DNA from: Oopsacas minuta
Lineage: Eukaryota > Porifera > Hexactinellida > Lyssacinosida > Leucopsacidae
NCBI GenBank assembly: GCA_024704765.1
Contig: JAKMXF010000298.1
Span: 62,001 to 126,000 of the forward strand
Length of the DNA stretch: 64,000 nucleotides
Direction: 5' to 3'
The notes under the pieces are model-generated. The model did not search any database. It was not told the DNA's origin and saw only the letters and a program-made list of their open reading frames with translations. Each line of letters begins with the position of its first letter. Within the stretch, counting starts at the first letter, position 1. The translations under genes and the position numbers were made by a program. This document shows positions 10,145 through 22,040 of the stretch, piece by piece.

Positions 10145-13100
10145 TTATTTATTGAAAAAGCTTGAAGTTTCATTAAATTTGCTGCATAAGAAAAAGTTGC
10201 AGTGCTGACAGACTAAGAATTTCTTTCCTAGGCTGTTCGACTTCTTCTGTGTTGTAGGAACATCTACAGTCCGTGAACAACCGAAAAAGCTATCTGGTAC
10301 TATCTTAGTTGTCTTACATTTGGAGCAGATTTTAGTTTTACAAAGCTTACAGTTAGAGCCCCACTTTTTCCAGCTAAAACTTGTATAACAAATGTAACAT
10401 ATTTTACCTAACATTGTGTCTTCATACAAACTAGGGTGTATGTAGGCTAGTTCAGCTAGTTGACTCTGCACCCAGTCGTGTCTTAAGCAAGATAACTCTT
10501 GTAGTTGTGACACTCCTGAGTTATAAAGGGGAGATCGCATTCTGTTAGATTTAGAATCAGTAAAAGTACTGGTAGATGGTCGTTTTAGATGTTGGTGATG
10601 TTGTTTTCTATTCTGTCTGCCTTCTTTGGAACCAAGGGAGCGACTGGACCCCCTGGGGTAATAGGAAGAGGATATGAATGGAGACATGTCTCTAAGATAA
10701 GGATCTCCGTAGATACTCTGATACTCAGAGCCTTCTCCATAAGATGATTCATCACAATTAAGTATCACAGTCTCTCTAGATGATAAAATACACGTATAAG
10801 TATATACTCAGTAGTTATAATAAAGATCTAACAAACCTTGAGGTGGAACGTGTACACCCTCTAGAAGATTGTAGGTCCAGAAGATCAGCTGATGAGCTCC
10901 TGGGGTAATATGTCTCTCGATCATTCGTGAGGTCGTCAAGAGAGCAGTAGCTTTCACCATGATAGTTTACAGGACTAGGCCATTGAGACATGGAATTCCT
11001 ACCTGAATCAGTACTTTGTGAGGAATTAGAATCTCTATCCATTTCTTTTTGAATAGGAACTCTATGTATTTTTAACTTTTCATAAGGTAGAGATACAGAT
11101 CTCCCGTGTACTATAGCTTGCCTCTCTGTACCCTCTATATCATACTCATCTAAACACTCTGTCTTAGGGGGATAGTAACGTTTAAGCGGGTAGTATCTCT
11201 TTAGGGTTTTAATCTTATGGAGATCTATCGTGTATCTATAGAGACAAATTGGATAAGATAATGTATTAGAAATGAATAAATAAATAAATAGTATTATTTA
11301 CCTTCTCTTAAATTCAGGAGGTACTTCTCTGAGCGGAGGAGCTTGGTGTATTTCATCCATTAACATCTCATGAGGTGTACTAGCCCTTGTTGCAGGATCA
11401 GGTTCATTTATAACTCTATCTTTCATAGGTTTTAATGTGTATCTCTTATGTTTAATACTTTCTAGTGTGTCTCTGAAGGGATCTGGCTTGCTGTCTAGTC
11501 TCTGATGTGAGTTAGTCTTAATGTGACGCATATTCTGTTTGTCATAACCCCTTATTTGAGTTTGTAGGATTTGTAAGTCAGTTACTTCTGTGATATTCTC
11601 AAGATCACTTTTTTCAGCATCTAAGAATGTACTAGCGTTCTTCAAATCGTATTCACGTGAGTCAATCGACTGTATTATTTGATCCCATGACCTCAATCTC
11701 TCATTGAAATTAAAGTTGTCTAGGTTAAGATTACAGCTGTAATACTCATCTACCATTTCTTTACACACCTGTGCGTAGTGAGAGTGTAGAGTATCTCCAG
11801 AATGTTCCTATACACAGAATTGCATCAATAATTATCATAAATAAACGTATGATGTATTGAGATAGAACATACCTTTCTCTCGAAGTAGTGCGATCTACAT
11901 CTGTATATGACGTCATTCAGGCCGAAGATATGATTTGGTGTTTTAACAGAGTGTCTAGGACTAATGATAGATTGAGTGGGAGTAGTGGTGACATCATCCA
12001 GAGCTTTTGTTCTAAAGTCAAAAAGCATATCTTGTGTATCTCCATCTCCGAAAATGGGAGAGCCTAGAGTAATGCAAAAATATGATTATACAGTGATATT
12101 AATAAAACCTGTACGTTACTGAGTAGTCTGACAAGCAATTAAGGGAAGTACTGTGAAATTAAGTACAATTAATGTCCTCCCTTGTAAATAATCTGAGTAG
12201 ATTACAGATATCTCTGATGATAATATAGTAAAAATACACTCCCTGTAATTTAACTACCTTGTGTAATTAAAATAAAACATATAAGCAATACAATAACTAT
12301 ATTAACTAAGGGAGAACCACGCCTACTCACATCTAATATGTGGCCATTGTAAGTTCAAAGACTGTGATAATAATTAGAGTATAAATTTCCATAGAAAAGC
12401 AATTATGAAAGTTAAACATTTGTTAATAGAGATGTGAGTAATACGTATTAATCAATGCACAATCAAATAACATGTAACATAACTAAGAGTTTGTAAAAGC
12501 TATAATCTATGCAAATATTCTATTGAATTTTGGAATGTATCAGTGTAAGAAAAGAATGTTTAAGAGGATATTTATATTAATTTTAATATATTAAACTCAC
12601 CAATAGAAGGTGTTTCATCGCCTGAATCCAACATAACTTCAATTAAATCAGATAGTTGAGGTGATAACTCTCTCTCTTCAGAATCCTCAAGTCTGTAATC
12701 TAATGCATTATAGAGCATGACAGCTAGAGGCCCTATCAAATCGTATTCAGTCGCATTGCTAGCTAGACTATTAGTGCTTGACCAGTCGGAATCACTATCA
12801 GTTGTACTGGAAGTGCTAAAATAGCGCAAATTATAAATAAAATTCACACAAATGGCAATAATAAACACTTACGTTGCTCCACTGTTACTAGTTGAAAACC
12901 TTGAAGAAATAACTTTTTTATCAAACTTCAACTCTCCAGATCTATTCAACAACACAGCTTCCATTGGTAGCTCATCACTGTCTTCAACATATCTATCAGC
13001 CTTCTGAATATTATCTGGTGTGTAAATCCATGGTCCAGGTAACGACTTCAATTCAGAAGCTGCGTTGTAACAAATTCCCCAAGCTTGCTCTTCAGTGATA

Positions 13101-13150
13101 GGACATGAGAATCTCTCAAGAATTAAGTTTAATCTGATGCTACTACTCAT
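10145..13150 (-). CDS. SPIRE: Spire-type actin nucleator (KIND, WH2, Spir-box)
   Basis: Six exons can be joined in frame: 13150-12873, 12815-12601, 12063-11873, 11807-11302, 11235-10837 and 10775-10145, giving 739 residues. The N-terminus is a KIND domain (PITEEQAWGICYNAA, then LYNALDYRLEDSEERELSPQL, then HYAQVCKEM). WH2-like actin-binding helices follow (RDTLESIKHKRYTLKP; HEMLMDEIHQAPPLREV). The C-terminus has the Spir-box (LAELAYIHPSL) and a cysteine-rich, FYVE-like zinc module (CYIC, CKLC, CSKC, CQHC). Family role: Spire binds formin FSI via KIND, nucleates actin on vesicle membranes and sorts to membranes via its FYVE-like end. I see two clear WH2 motifs rather than the usual four, so others may be divergent or lost. 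Most introns are about 60-65 nt, except intron 2 (537 nt). Confidence 0.88.
12064..12600 (-). other. Spire intron 2 (537 nt)
   Basis: This intron, about nine times the usual length here, lies between KIND-domain exons 2 and 3 of the Spire gene. No internal ORF or clear repeat was recognised. The donor is GTGAGT and the acceptor CTCTAG. Confidence 0.6.
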
Positions 13151-14977
13151 AGTATATATGATAATGACACAATAGAAATGAATATATTTCTATACAACTA
13201 AGAGTTGCTTCTATTTATAAAATACTGAATCACTGGCTTAGCTATGTGCTATGTACCAGGGCTGAAGGATAGTATATTCAAGGTTGAACTTATATTTTCA
13301 AAAAAGTGTTGCATTCCTTTTCAATATTTATAAATTACAAATTTGGAGCTCGATCTTTGTAATGCACTGTGCTTGTATATATTAAATAATTAATAATGGA
13401 GGTTTAATCCCTAAATATGCCAATATAGTTGACATATTCCTGAGTAATTAAAGTATCATAAAATTACGTTTGGACTAACATACACCGGCTTTACATCCGT
13501 GATAATTCGCGAACTATTACTCAATTACATTAGCTGTAATTATTTGCTCAGAAATAAGAATAATTTGGTAAAATCGAACAATTATTACCATCAAAATAAC
13601 TTTATGAAAATTTACATGATAGCACTTCCCTAAATGAGAGGCTAAGCCTTGAAGTTATATCATATGTACATGTGGGAGAAGTTCAATACATTCCTAATAA
13701 GTAGCAAGGCAAATTGTCTCCACAGTATATTACCATTTGAAATCATTCATTACATAGTATTGGTTTGTTATCAGTGTTTATGATAAAAGAATGTTAAATA
13801 TGCCTTACAACTGAAGGTTATAGATCATTGAGAAATATTGGAGAGATGGTACGGGAGTATAACGGAGGTAGAAGGGCGAGACATAAATGCAAGTACAATA
13901 TAATACAATATACATAAGAGAGGGAGGTTAAAGAGCAAAATATGAAATTATTTATTCTATGGAAGTAAGCACTGATTTCCATGGATATTTACTCCCATTG
14001 AAATAACTCTAACTCTCAACTTGGCTTTAAGGAATGTAAGTTCTGTGTGTATACCGGTGAGAAGGCTAGCTCTTATGAGAATAATAGTTTTCTAGAATTA
14101 TACCAGATTTAGCAGTAAAGACTTATAACCTTGAGTTATGATAACTTAAATCATTGAACCTAAGGTTACTTACAGTGAAGGACACCACATTCGATGTTGA
14201 CTTGAAACTGATTGGTAGATAAAGATAATCAAGAAGCACTAATATGGAATAGCATCAAAATGCTAGAATTGAATATAATGATCTTAGTAGAATTACTTTT
14301 ATGTTCATCGCAAGTTGTATTTCTTACAATAATAATGAAAATAATTGTATTACTTTCTGTAAGCAATTAATTTGTAACTTTCGAAAAGGATTACAAATAT
14401 GGAATCGAGCTGAAGTGAAGTTACAAGAACGCTAATAAAGTGGTAATACAATTTATAGGTAATCTGATCATATTACGGAGTATAAGACAAGTGCACCTGA
14501 AGGATGATTCAATAGAATTAATTTACAAAATATTGTTAACTGAAAAAGCTTAATTTGTGTTTTAGAAAACAGACTAATAGTTATGAACAGACTAATAGTT
14601 ATGAACAGACTATAGTTATGAACAGACTATAGTTATGAACAGACTATAGTTATGAACAGACTATAGTTATGAACAGACTATAGTTATGAACAGACTATAG
14701 TTATGAACAGACTATAGTTATGAACAGACTATAGTTATGATCAGACTATAGTTATGATCATTTTACTGTACAACTTGCCAGCTGGGAGAATACGAATTTG
14801 TAAAATCGATAGGAATATTAAAATAACGAACACTTGAATTGATGTACTAATCCAATTGATATTAATAAAATAGTTGTGAAAACAGTGTTAAAAGCATGAA
14901 ATTTAGAAGATTGAAAACAAAAGCAATATATATAAAACAACGTAAAATAAACAGTACATAACTCACCAACTTAAAAA
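13151..14977. other. 1.8-kb gene-poor interval
   Basis: The longest stretch without a gene in the window. It is AT-rich, has no ORF of note on either strand, and holds the 17-bp tandem repeat near its distal end. It separates the Spire start from the karyopherin stop. It may contain the Spire promoter, and I see no RNA gene. Confidence 0.6.
14570..14759. repeat. 17-bp tandem repeat (minisatellite), about 11 copies
   Basis: The unit TTATGAACAGACTATAG repeats head to tail with almost perfect identity. The first two units carry an extra base (ACTAATAG) and the last two have ATGATCAG instead of ATGAACAG, so edge units are diverged and the core homogenised, as expected for a minisatellite. There are no unique spacers, so it is not an array of the CRISPR type. 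Confidence 0.9.
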
Positions 14978-17900
14978 CTAACTATCCAGAAGACTATTCA
15001 AAGATTGATCTGCATAAAAATACATTTTTCTGACGTCAAAGTTCGGAGCCTCCCTACACTCCTCCATAAACTCTTCTATAGCTTCCTTCTGTAGAGATTG
15101 GCTTATACGGGGACCCATGTTAGCAATATGACCTATCAGGGTCATAGCACTGATCTGTATGGAAGGAGGGCATTGTTCTGCAATGCAAGGTAAGAAACAG
15201 ATCTCACATAATATCTTTGTGAATAGTTCAGCCTGTTGAAAGCAATACTCCAAAGCTGTAGAGTTTGATAACGAGTGAATAATAGAAGCAAATAAGTTCA
15301 GAATTGAGGCAAAAGCAGTTATTATTAGAGGGGAAATAGTCGATTGATTTGTGTGACAAACAAGTTTATTGAAACATAACACAACCACATTGATAGCAGA
15401 GCCAAATGCACTCTCAAAGGTTGAAGGAGTGTATATAACCCATCTCTGGAAAAAACTATAAAAGGCAATTAGATAATATTACTCCAGAGTATGGGTTTTG
15501 CTATAGAAATGGTGTTATCAATAATCATATAAAAATCATCATAAAAGTAGCCGAGTTCAAGGATTACCTCAAGCTAAACTTATCTGATATAAGTGTACAC
15601 GTAAGGGGAAATTAATAATTTTAACAGAGGCCTTATAAACTAATATTACAGAATTATAAGTTGAATAATTCATTGTTATAATGAGATATAACTCTAGATC
15701 TTTCTCGTCAATTCCGTGTACACTGTTACAGAATATTAATTGAGAACATTTACAAATTACTTTATAATAACAAGCATGCGTGAAAGTAAACAACAAAACA
15801 ATATCTGCTTATTTGTTAAATTTAATTGTAGTCAAAATGAGAGTTATGGTAGATAACATTGAAAATAAAGATATAATAATTGCTGAAGTTCCTTTCTGGT
15901 TACACTAAAGATAACAAAAGGTGGCATCCAGAAAGTTTAAGTTTACACACATGTAACGTATTTTCAGTTCAATATATTTAATATTAGACAATCTCAGACC
16001 ACAAATCAACATATACACTGTATAAAGTTAAGATCAAAATATGAACCACAAATCAATTGGATAAATTCCCATAAATAAGTATGTATTCAGTCATAGCGAA
16101 GTAATATCTCTTCATAAGCTCCTCTTTGCTCGGGATGGAATGTGTGTGCATGTTTAAGTATGCTATAAAATATCTTTACTACTTGTTTACGATTAGGACG
16201 GAGAGATGGGAATAAATCTTTTAGAAAGATAAACGGCCTTCTTGCTGTTTGTTTAAGTTCATTGAAGGTTTCCAGAATTTGCTCTGTTTGAAAACTATAA
16301 ATACTTCTTCTCTCAAAAGATTCGCTTCCATTCATCAACTGGAATGACTGATATGAGCTATCCTCTACCTCAGGTAGTTGGGGGCTGGGACAAGGAATAG
16401 GAGCATCAGGTACCAGGGATAAATCCTCTTCAATTTGCATTGGATTAACCTCAATATTTTCAAGTGAATAATCTGCCTGTAATCCGTTAACCGATAAATT
16501 TGAGGTATTACGTATAATAGATGTAGTATGGCTAGTAGATGATTCAAGTAATCGTGAAAAGTTAGTTGAAGATATCGTCTCATCTCTATGCGTATTCGGC
16601 AAAATTATGCTCTCTAGCTCACTCCACTCGGGGTTATGATACAAACTAGTTACATGTCTATTAGCTAGCAAATAGCTATCTAACCTGGTTACATGGTGAC
16701 GTAGTTGTTTCTTAGGCCATACAGAATTCGTAGTTTTTATAATATCAGTTTCTGAATCTAGGTTTTTCCTCAGCTGAGAATTATTCATAGAAGTTACATA
16801 ATCAATTGCTAGCTTGTTCTTCTTCTTTTGACGTTTAGGTGGTCGCTCTAATTCCTCATCAATAGCTCCTAATACACACTGGCTAAATGCCTGACGTACA
16901 TTCCTGTTGCTAGGCACAGGACTAGTCGCGGTATAATGCATTGGAGATATGTTCCCATTTGGTAAATCTATATCACTGTTAAACGAATCACGTACTTGAC
17001 CGAATGAATTATCAGCAAATGATAAGTTAAACGGACCACCTAGATCATCGTTCTCCCTTCGATCTAGCGTGAGATTATTCGTGTCTAACATAATGCTTCT
17101 ACTCGGAGGAAGAGCAATAGAATTATCAGATGCAGACTGCATTACGATAGAATCGACAGACACAATTGGGGAATTCTCGTAGGCAGTGTAACTAGAATAA
17201 GAGATGAGATTAAGGTTAGACAGCACACCAGTCAATAGTCGGTCTGTCTCAAAAGATTCCACTTCCCCCACACAGTTTGTAAGTATTAAATTGGAGCCTT
17301 TATTATTGGTGGAGTCTACAAGGTCAATACTGAAGCTGTGATGCTTTTTCAAGTCCTTATACATATCTTCTACTTCTACCAACAAGAACTTAGTCTGTCT
17401 CTTATAAATCCTAGCTATACCCAGCATCAAAATAGCAGCTAATCGCAGAGCCATTGGCTGGTTTGGTGCAACAACTTCTCTGCAAGCCATTTGGATATTG
17501 ACAGATAGAAGCTCTCGTTTGTTTAGGAAACTAGCAGTAGAATGGTTGAACCCGGCTGTACCAGCAATCCAAACTATCCCTAATCGCCCACGTTTCCCAC
17601 ATAGCAAATGAATTGGGTAAAACATTGTGATAATATAATCTTAATGGATTTTAAAGTGTCTTCTTATCAAATATATAGTGCCAAGATTAATATTAATCGT
17701 AGCAGAGGGAAATTCTTTATAATTAATTAAATAAGTTGGTAGATAACACGCGCTTAAGATGCAAAACTTGGTTACGCAATTCATTAAAAGCATTTTCTTA
17801 TGGAATTGAGTCTAGACATTATAACATAGTGAATAAAGCAAAAATGTAGAACATAGCCATAACAATAAAATCCAACATGTGTGATGTGGCTTGAGTAAGT

Positions 17901-20508
17901 AATGTATATTGCAAACAAATAAATGCAAAAAGTCTAAGCCAACTTATACAATTTACAGAGCAAACAAGCTAAAATCGTGTGCGTAATCACAGGTGTGTAT
18001 TTTACTAGAAATTATACCACACATACCACAAATATGCATCGGGCAAAATTCTGGCGTAAGAGAATACCACAGTGAGTACAGGTCTGAATTCCAGTAATCA
18101 TGTATAATTTCTCCGTGAAAGCGTAAGATAATTACTTAACGGATATTCAATTAAAATAGCTAGCTGATAAGATATGAAAACAATATGCTAGGTAAGATAC
18201 GAACCTGTTTATGGCGATAATAATCTCTGGGTTAGGTAGCACATTCTCTAATAACTGATTAATATCTCGAAAGATCTCCTCCATTATAGACTTAGCCTTC
18301 TCTTTAACATTCTCAATTACTATTATCAATAGCTCTAGAACAATACAAGGAACTGCTACATATGAATAATCAGTCATCTTCTGGGAGAATGAGAAAAGCA
18401 TGTCACACACGAAATTAAAGACCTTGTTCATGTTAGCCATTATATAATGATTCATTTGGTTGTATAAAGCAATTAGAAGTAGAAGCATCTCCTCCAAACA
18501 CATACAAATCGGTGGAGTGAATACAGGAGACAATTTAATTAGTTTGTGGATAAAATCAATCAGAGAAAATACAAAAATTCCCAAATCGTTTTTAAACTCA
18601 TCTTGATATTTACCAACACAGGTGTTTATTAGTAAACAATTCACAGAGACAATTGCACAAGATGTGTTCTTCTCATCACGAGAGAATAGTTTGAGAGTCT
18701 TCTGATCTTCATTCTGGAAATATTTACCCATAACTGTGACGATTTTGGTAATTAAATCTGGTATAAATGTGATACATTTGAATGGAGAATTTAATATTAA
18801 ACTCTGTATAGCATTACCAATACTGATAATGGTATTAGCTACGGTAGTATTGCAGAGAGAAGCGTATAGTTGATGGAGAAGTTGAGGGAACTGTTGACTA
18901 ACAATATCAGCATGAGTATGAGGATTTGATAGAAAATATGTTAAAGCTACACTCAATATTTTATCAATAGAAGGATCACAGCCTAAGCTATTCTTAATTG
19001 CTATGAGAATACTCTCAGTATTGTATTTGGATAAATTATGGACACATGCCTCCGTGGTTTTGTGAGAGATAAAATCTGTTTTGATTAAATTCGGATAATA
19101 GAGAAGAGCTGTGGAGATGAGAGAGGCTGCAGATTCCTTATGTCTATAAGACACATCAATAAATAATTATCACAGATAAATATTCAATCAATTCCTTATA
19201 TAGAAATGCTATCTTGTCATACAAGTTCGCAACACAAAATTAGGAATCACCAAATTTAGCATTTGTAATGTCAGACAAAATATACGTAACAACCTGAGTG
19301 ATTCACAATTTTGCATTATTTGTAAGCACCCGTGGTCCACTTAAATATTTAGCTAACAATCAAAGCACAAACCTAGTCATTTGAGGTTCTACAATAGTAC
19401 GTATTGCAAAAGAGAATAGATTCCTGAGAGCACTATCAAGATACTTATCAAGTTCTCCACAGTGTAAAGCACAAGACAGTGCTGTAAAGGCTATCCCTTT
19501 CAATTCACAATCAAAATCATAATCTGAAGTACAAGGATTTCCAATGAATGGCACTAGATAGCTAGCTGCATTAAATTTGTAAATTTTACAGAGATAGCTC
19601 AATATAAGAGTAGCAAGGTAAGCCTTTTGGGAATTGAACTCTTTTATAGCGATATTCTCAGAGCTATCATTATAAGATTTTGTCAAACAATTAGTACATT
19701 TCTCTACAATATTTTCTAAGAGAGGTTCTAGAATAACAATCTCTTTGATTGCAGAAGTTCCAACACCTTTCTCCATCTTGAATAAGATAACTTTACTAAA
19801 TTCTAAAACTAATTCAAATCCTTTAATAGAAATGATCAATTCTTCATTAGATTTCTACAACCAATAGATAAATAACAAACAAACCATGGATACGTACTTT
19901 ATAACTTACAGATTCTAACGGCAGCATGACTATATCATGAATCTCAGTGAAATATGGATCTAGTTGATCTGAGTATATAGCACAAACTTCAATCAAACAG
20001 TTCATAGCCTCCAAGCGTACATTGGGTTTCTAATTATTGGGATAATCAACTCAGAACCATGGATAAGAATACAAATCAAACTTACATTATCAACTCCAGC
20101 AGCAGAACACATTACCGCTAATAATATCTCTCTCTCTTTAGCACACTTAAAATTCTGTCCAGAATAAGGAATAACATTTCTCAAACCTTTCAATGCTTCT
20201 ACCATCAAGTCCGATTCTCCTGACTTTACGAATTGAGAGTAAATGGAAAGTAGTGCATTCACGTTGTTCTGTGTCTTAAACTAAACAACAATTAATAAGT
20301 ACACATAATAATAATTGTGTAGAATAAACAAACTCACGAGTGAGTCAGATCTAAGCTTAGCTAATCCACACAAAGTTTTCTTGCACTCTCCAAGATTAGG
20401 ATTCTCAAATATAGTCCTTAGATTCAGCTGCATGTCAAGCACCTCGCATAACGAGTAAATATGTTCATTAGGTACAAGAATAAACTTAGAAGATTGGTTT
20501 ATTGACAT
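14978..20508 (-). CDS. Divergent importin-beta-1-like karyopherin with a 2.7-kb intron
   Basis: Six exons join in frame: 20508-20338, 20280-20086, 20029-19910, 19854-19373, 19143-18205 and 15455-14978, encoding 794 residues (importin-beta-1 is about 876). The protein is all alpha-helical and HEAT-like. Segments align with importin beta in order: KPNVRLEAMNCLIEVCAIYSD...P, the KAYLATLILSYLCKIYKF...YLVPFI repeat, CLEEMLLLLIALYNQ, and the C-terminal MTLIGHIANMG...F.EECR region. Importin beta carries cargo through nuclear pores with importin alpha and Ran-GTP. Similarity is weak overall, so this is probably a fast-evolving paralogue and not the main importin beta. The last intron (15456-18204, donor GTTCGT, acceptor TTATAG) contains a complete kleisin gene. 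Joining across it is inferred from phase and family order. Confidence 0.6.
15456..16086 (-). other. 3' part of the karyopherin last intron
   Basis: 631 bases of intron DNA between the kleisin stop and the last karyopherin exon. A 75-codon open frame at 15569-15796 has no recognisable features and lacks support, so I do not call it a gene. Confidence 0.5.
16087..17625 (-). CDS. REC8: REC8-type alpha-kleisin (meiotic cohesin subunit), nested
   Basis: An intronless 512-residue protein with kleisin termini. The N-terminal Rad21/Rec8 domain begins MFYPIHLLCGKRGRLGIVWI and continues through MALRLAAILMLGIARIY and KFLLVEVEDMY; it binds the SMC3 head region. The middle is long, Ser/Asn-rich and disordered, with a basic patch (RPPKRQKKKNK) and possible separase sites. 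The C-terminal winged-helix segment (FIFLKDLFPSLRPNRKQVVKIFYSILKHA) would bind SMC1. The KRELLSVNIQMACREV spacing and overall shape are nearer REC8 than mitotic RAD21, but RAD21L is not excluded. It lies on the same strand inside the last intron of the karyopherin gene, so it must have its own promoter in 17626-18204. Confidence 0.75.
   Translation of the reverse strand: MFYPIHLLCGKRGRLGIVWIAGTAGFNHSTASFLNKRELLSVNIQMACREVVAPNQPMALRLAAILMLGIARIYKRQTKFLLVEVEDMYKDLKKHHSFSIDLVDSTNNKGSNLILTNCVGEVESFETDRLLTGVLSNLNLISYSSYTAYENSPIVSVDSIVMQSASDNSIALPPSRSIMLDTNNLTLDRRENDDLGGPFNLSFADNSFGQVRDSFNSDIDLPNGNISPMHYTATSPVPSNRNVRQAFSQCVLGAIDEELERPPKRQKKKNKLAIDYVTSMNNSQLRKNLDSETDIIKTTNSVWPKKQLRHHVTRLDSYLLANRHVTSLYHNPEWSELESIILPNTHRDETISSTNFSRLLESSTSHTTSIIRNTSNLSVNGLQADYSLENIEVNPMQIEEDLSLVPDAPIPCPSPQLPEVEDSSYQSFQLMNGSESFERRSIYSFQTEQILETFNELKQTARRPFIFLKDLFPSLRPNRKQVVKIFYSILKHAHTFHPEQRGAYEEILLRYD
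17626..18204 (-). promoter_or_regulatory. Intron segment presumed to hold the REC8 promoter
   Basis: 579 bases between the karyopherin exon 5 donor and the REC8 start codon. No ORF or repeat was recognised. Because REC8 is complete and nested, its promoter is expected here. No specific element could be assigned by eye. Confidence 0.35.
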
Positions 20509-20569
20509 TCTTAGCTAATTAACAAATTCATAAAAAGTGATAAACATATAAATATATATTCTAATAAAT

Positions 20570-21958
20570 TTAATTAATACTCATGAACTTCCATTCTCCA
20601 CTACTTGTAGACTCTAATACTCCTTCTATACCATCTCTAGCTCCTCCCCAATTATCTGCATAACAGAATCTAGATCTATACTTCCAATCTTCATTTATAC
20701 CTTCACGATATATACTTTCATTTTCTTCACAGAATACACTGTTATCTTTTAACACATCTCCACTCATGACGTCATAAATAACAGGTCTATACGGTACACT
20801 TGGAAATGCAATCAATACTTGTTCGCTCTGAGTTATATAACCTTTGTATCCAATCATATTCAATCTTGTATTTGTGTTAGCTGGGTTATATAGCACACAT
20901 TTATTGTAAGTTCTTGTATCCCATAAAGCTAACTCTCCGTTCTGTTTCTGTACTAGAATATACACATCGTTAAGTATAGGTTTAATCCAAACTAACGGAG
21001 ATTTTAGTTGTTTCTTAACTTTACCAAATAGCTCAGCTACTGGGGAACTAGGAAATGTTCTTAGATCCCAAATAAGACCTTTACCATTCCTAAGACCAGA
21101 TACGAGTAGAGGAGAATGTTTACAGAATCCTTGACACAATACTGTAACATTATTCGTAGAACAACTATATTGTTTTTCACGCTCTACATCATAGAAATGC
21201 TGTTTCGTTTCCCCACCTATTCCAAACTGTCCACAACTTGTAAACGGAGATGTGTTAGTGGTAATATTCCATGGACTCTCTTTCATTACATACGGTTTGC
21301 TAGATATCTGTATACCCCTGTCAGAATAGGGTAATGCACTTACAAATTCTGTTAATTTGTATGTTAGCAGAGTACTTGCATTTGAGTTAAAGGGTCCATC
21401 CCTTTGGAACCCAAATAGAGCCCAATGACTACCATTTACAGTAGCCCAGTCGCACCCTGTGTAGTTAGTATGATAAAATAAAAATTGTGTAATTTCGTCA
21501 AACTTCAAAGAATGTTTGTTTTTCTCATCAATAGTAACAAAATAAATTCTAAATTTGCTCTCCATTGGGTTGCTATACAAGTCAGAGAATTTCTTGATTA
21601 AATAATTTCCATCTTGACTAACACACAAATCTTCAAGGTTATCAAATTGAGTGGTTCTGCTCTTTTCTACAGAGAGAAGTTTTGGAATAGAATATTTCCA
21701 AGTGATTATTTCTAATCTACGAATATATTCTATTCCGCTAATCACACCTTGTTGTTGTGATTTTAAGAGATTTATAGTATTTACTCGTGGCTTTACAGAT
21801 TTAGGGAATTCTGTGTTTTCTGTTAAACTGGGGGTCTGTTTTGGTCTCTTACCTGCAGGGAGATTGGGATAGAGGGATCTATCAGTTTTGGGAGGAATCT
21901 TAAAATATCGTTTCTTTTCAGTATCGAAATAATATCCAGGAATATTTCTAGATGCCAT
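20570..21958 (-). CDS. DCAF4: DCAF4-like WD-repeat protein (DDB1-CUL4 substrate receptor)
   Basis: A single-exon 462-residue protein. The N-terminus (IPGYYFDTEKKRYFKIPP) is the conserved start of DCAF4/WDR21 proteins, and VLCQGFCKHSPLLVSGLRNG plus LIWDLRT in the middle match the family's WD repeat. Two WDxR motifs (WDLR and WDTR) are present, the type used by DCAFs to contact DDB1. The likely role is to present substrates to CUL4-DDB1 ubiquitin ligase, but the substrates are unknown. About 65 nt separates its stop from the karyopherin start, so the two genes are packed in the same orientation. Confidence 0.82.
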   Translation of the reverse strand: MASRNIPGYYFDTEKKRYFKIPPKTDRSLYPNLPAGKRPKQTPSLTENTEFPKSVKPRVNTINLLKSQQQGVISGIEYIRRLEIITWKYSIPKLLSVEKSRTTQFDNLEDLCVSQDGNYLIKKFSDLYSNPMESKFRIYFVTIDEKNKHSLKFDEITQFLFYHTNYTGCDWATVNGSHWALFGFQRDGPFNSNASTLLTYKLTEFVSALPYSDRGIQISSKPYVMKESPWNITTNTSPFTSCGQFGIGGETKQHFYDVEREKQYSCSTNNVTVLCQGFCKHSPLLVSGLRNGKGLIWDLRTFPSSPVAELFGKVKKQLKSPLVWIKPILNDVYILVQKQNGELALWDTRTYNKCVLYNPANTNTRLNMIGYKGYITQSEQVLIAFPSVPYRPVIYDVMSGDVLKDNSVFCEENESIYREGINEDWKYRSRFCYADNWGGARDGIEGVLESTSSGEWKFMSIN

Positions 21959-22040
21959 AAACTATAAAATTATCAATTCGTATCAAGTTAAGAGAATAAA
22001 TTTAGTGTTCATAAATATTAATATATACAAAAGTAGATAT

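Noticed and set aside
14570-14759. CRISPR-like array
   Set aside because: Units abut directly with no unique spacers, and the surroundings are animal DNA.
15569-15796. 75-residue frame in the karyopherin intron
   Set aside because: It lacks any recognised motif and sits in AT-rich intron DNA.
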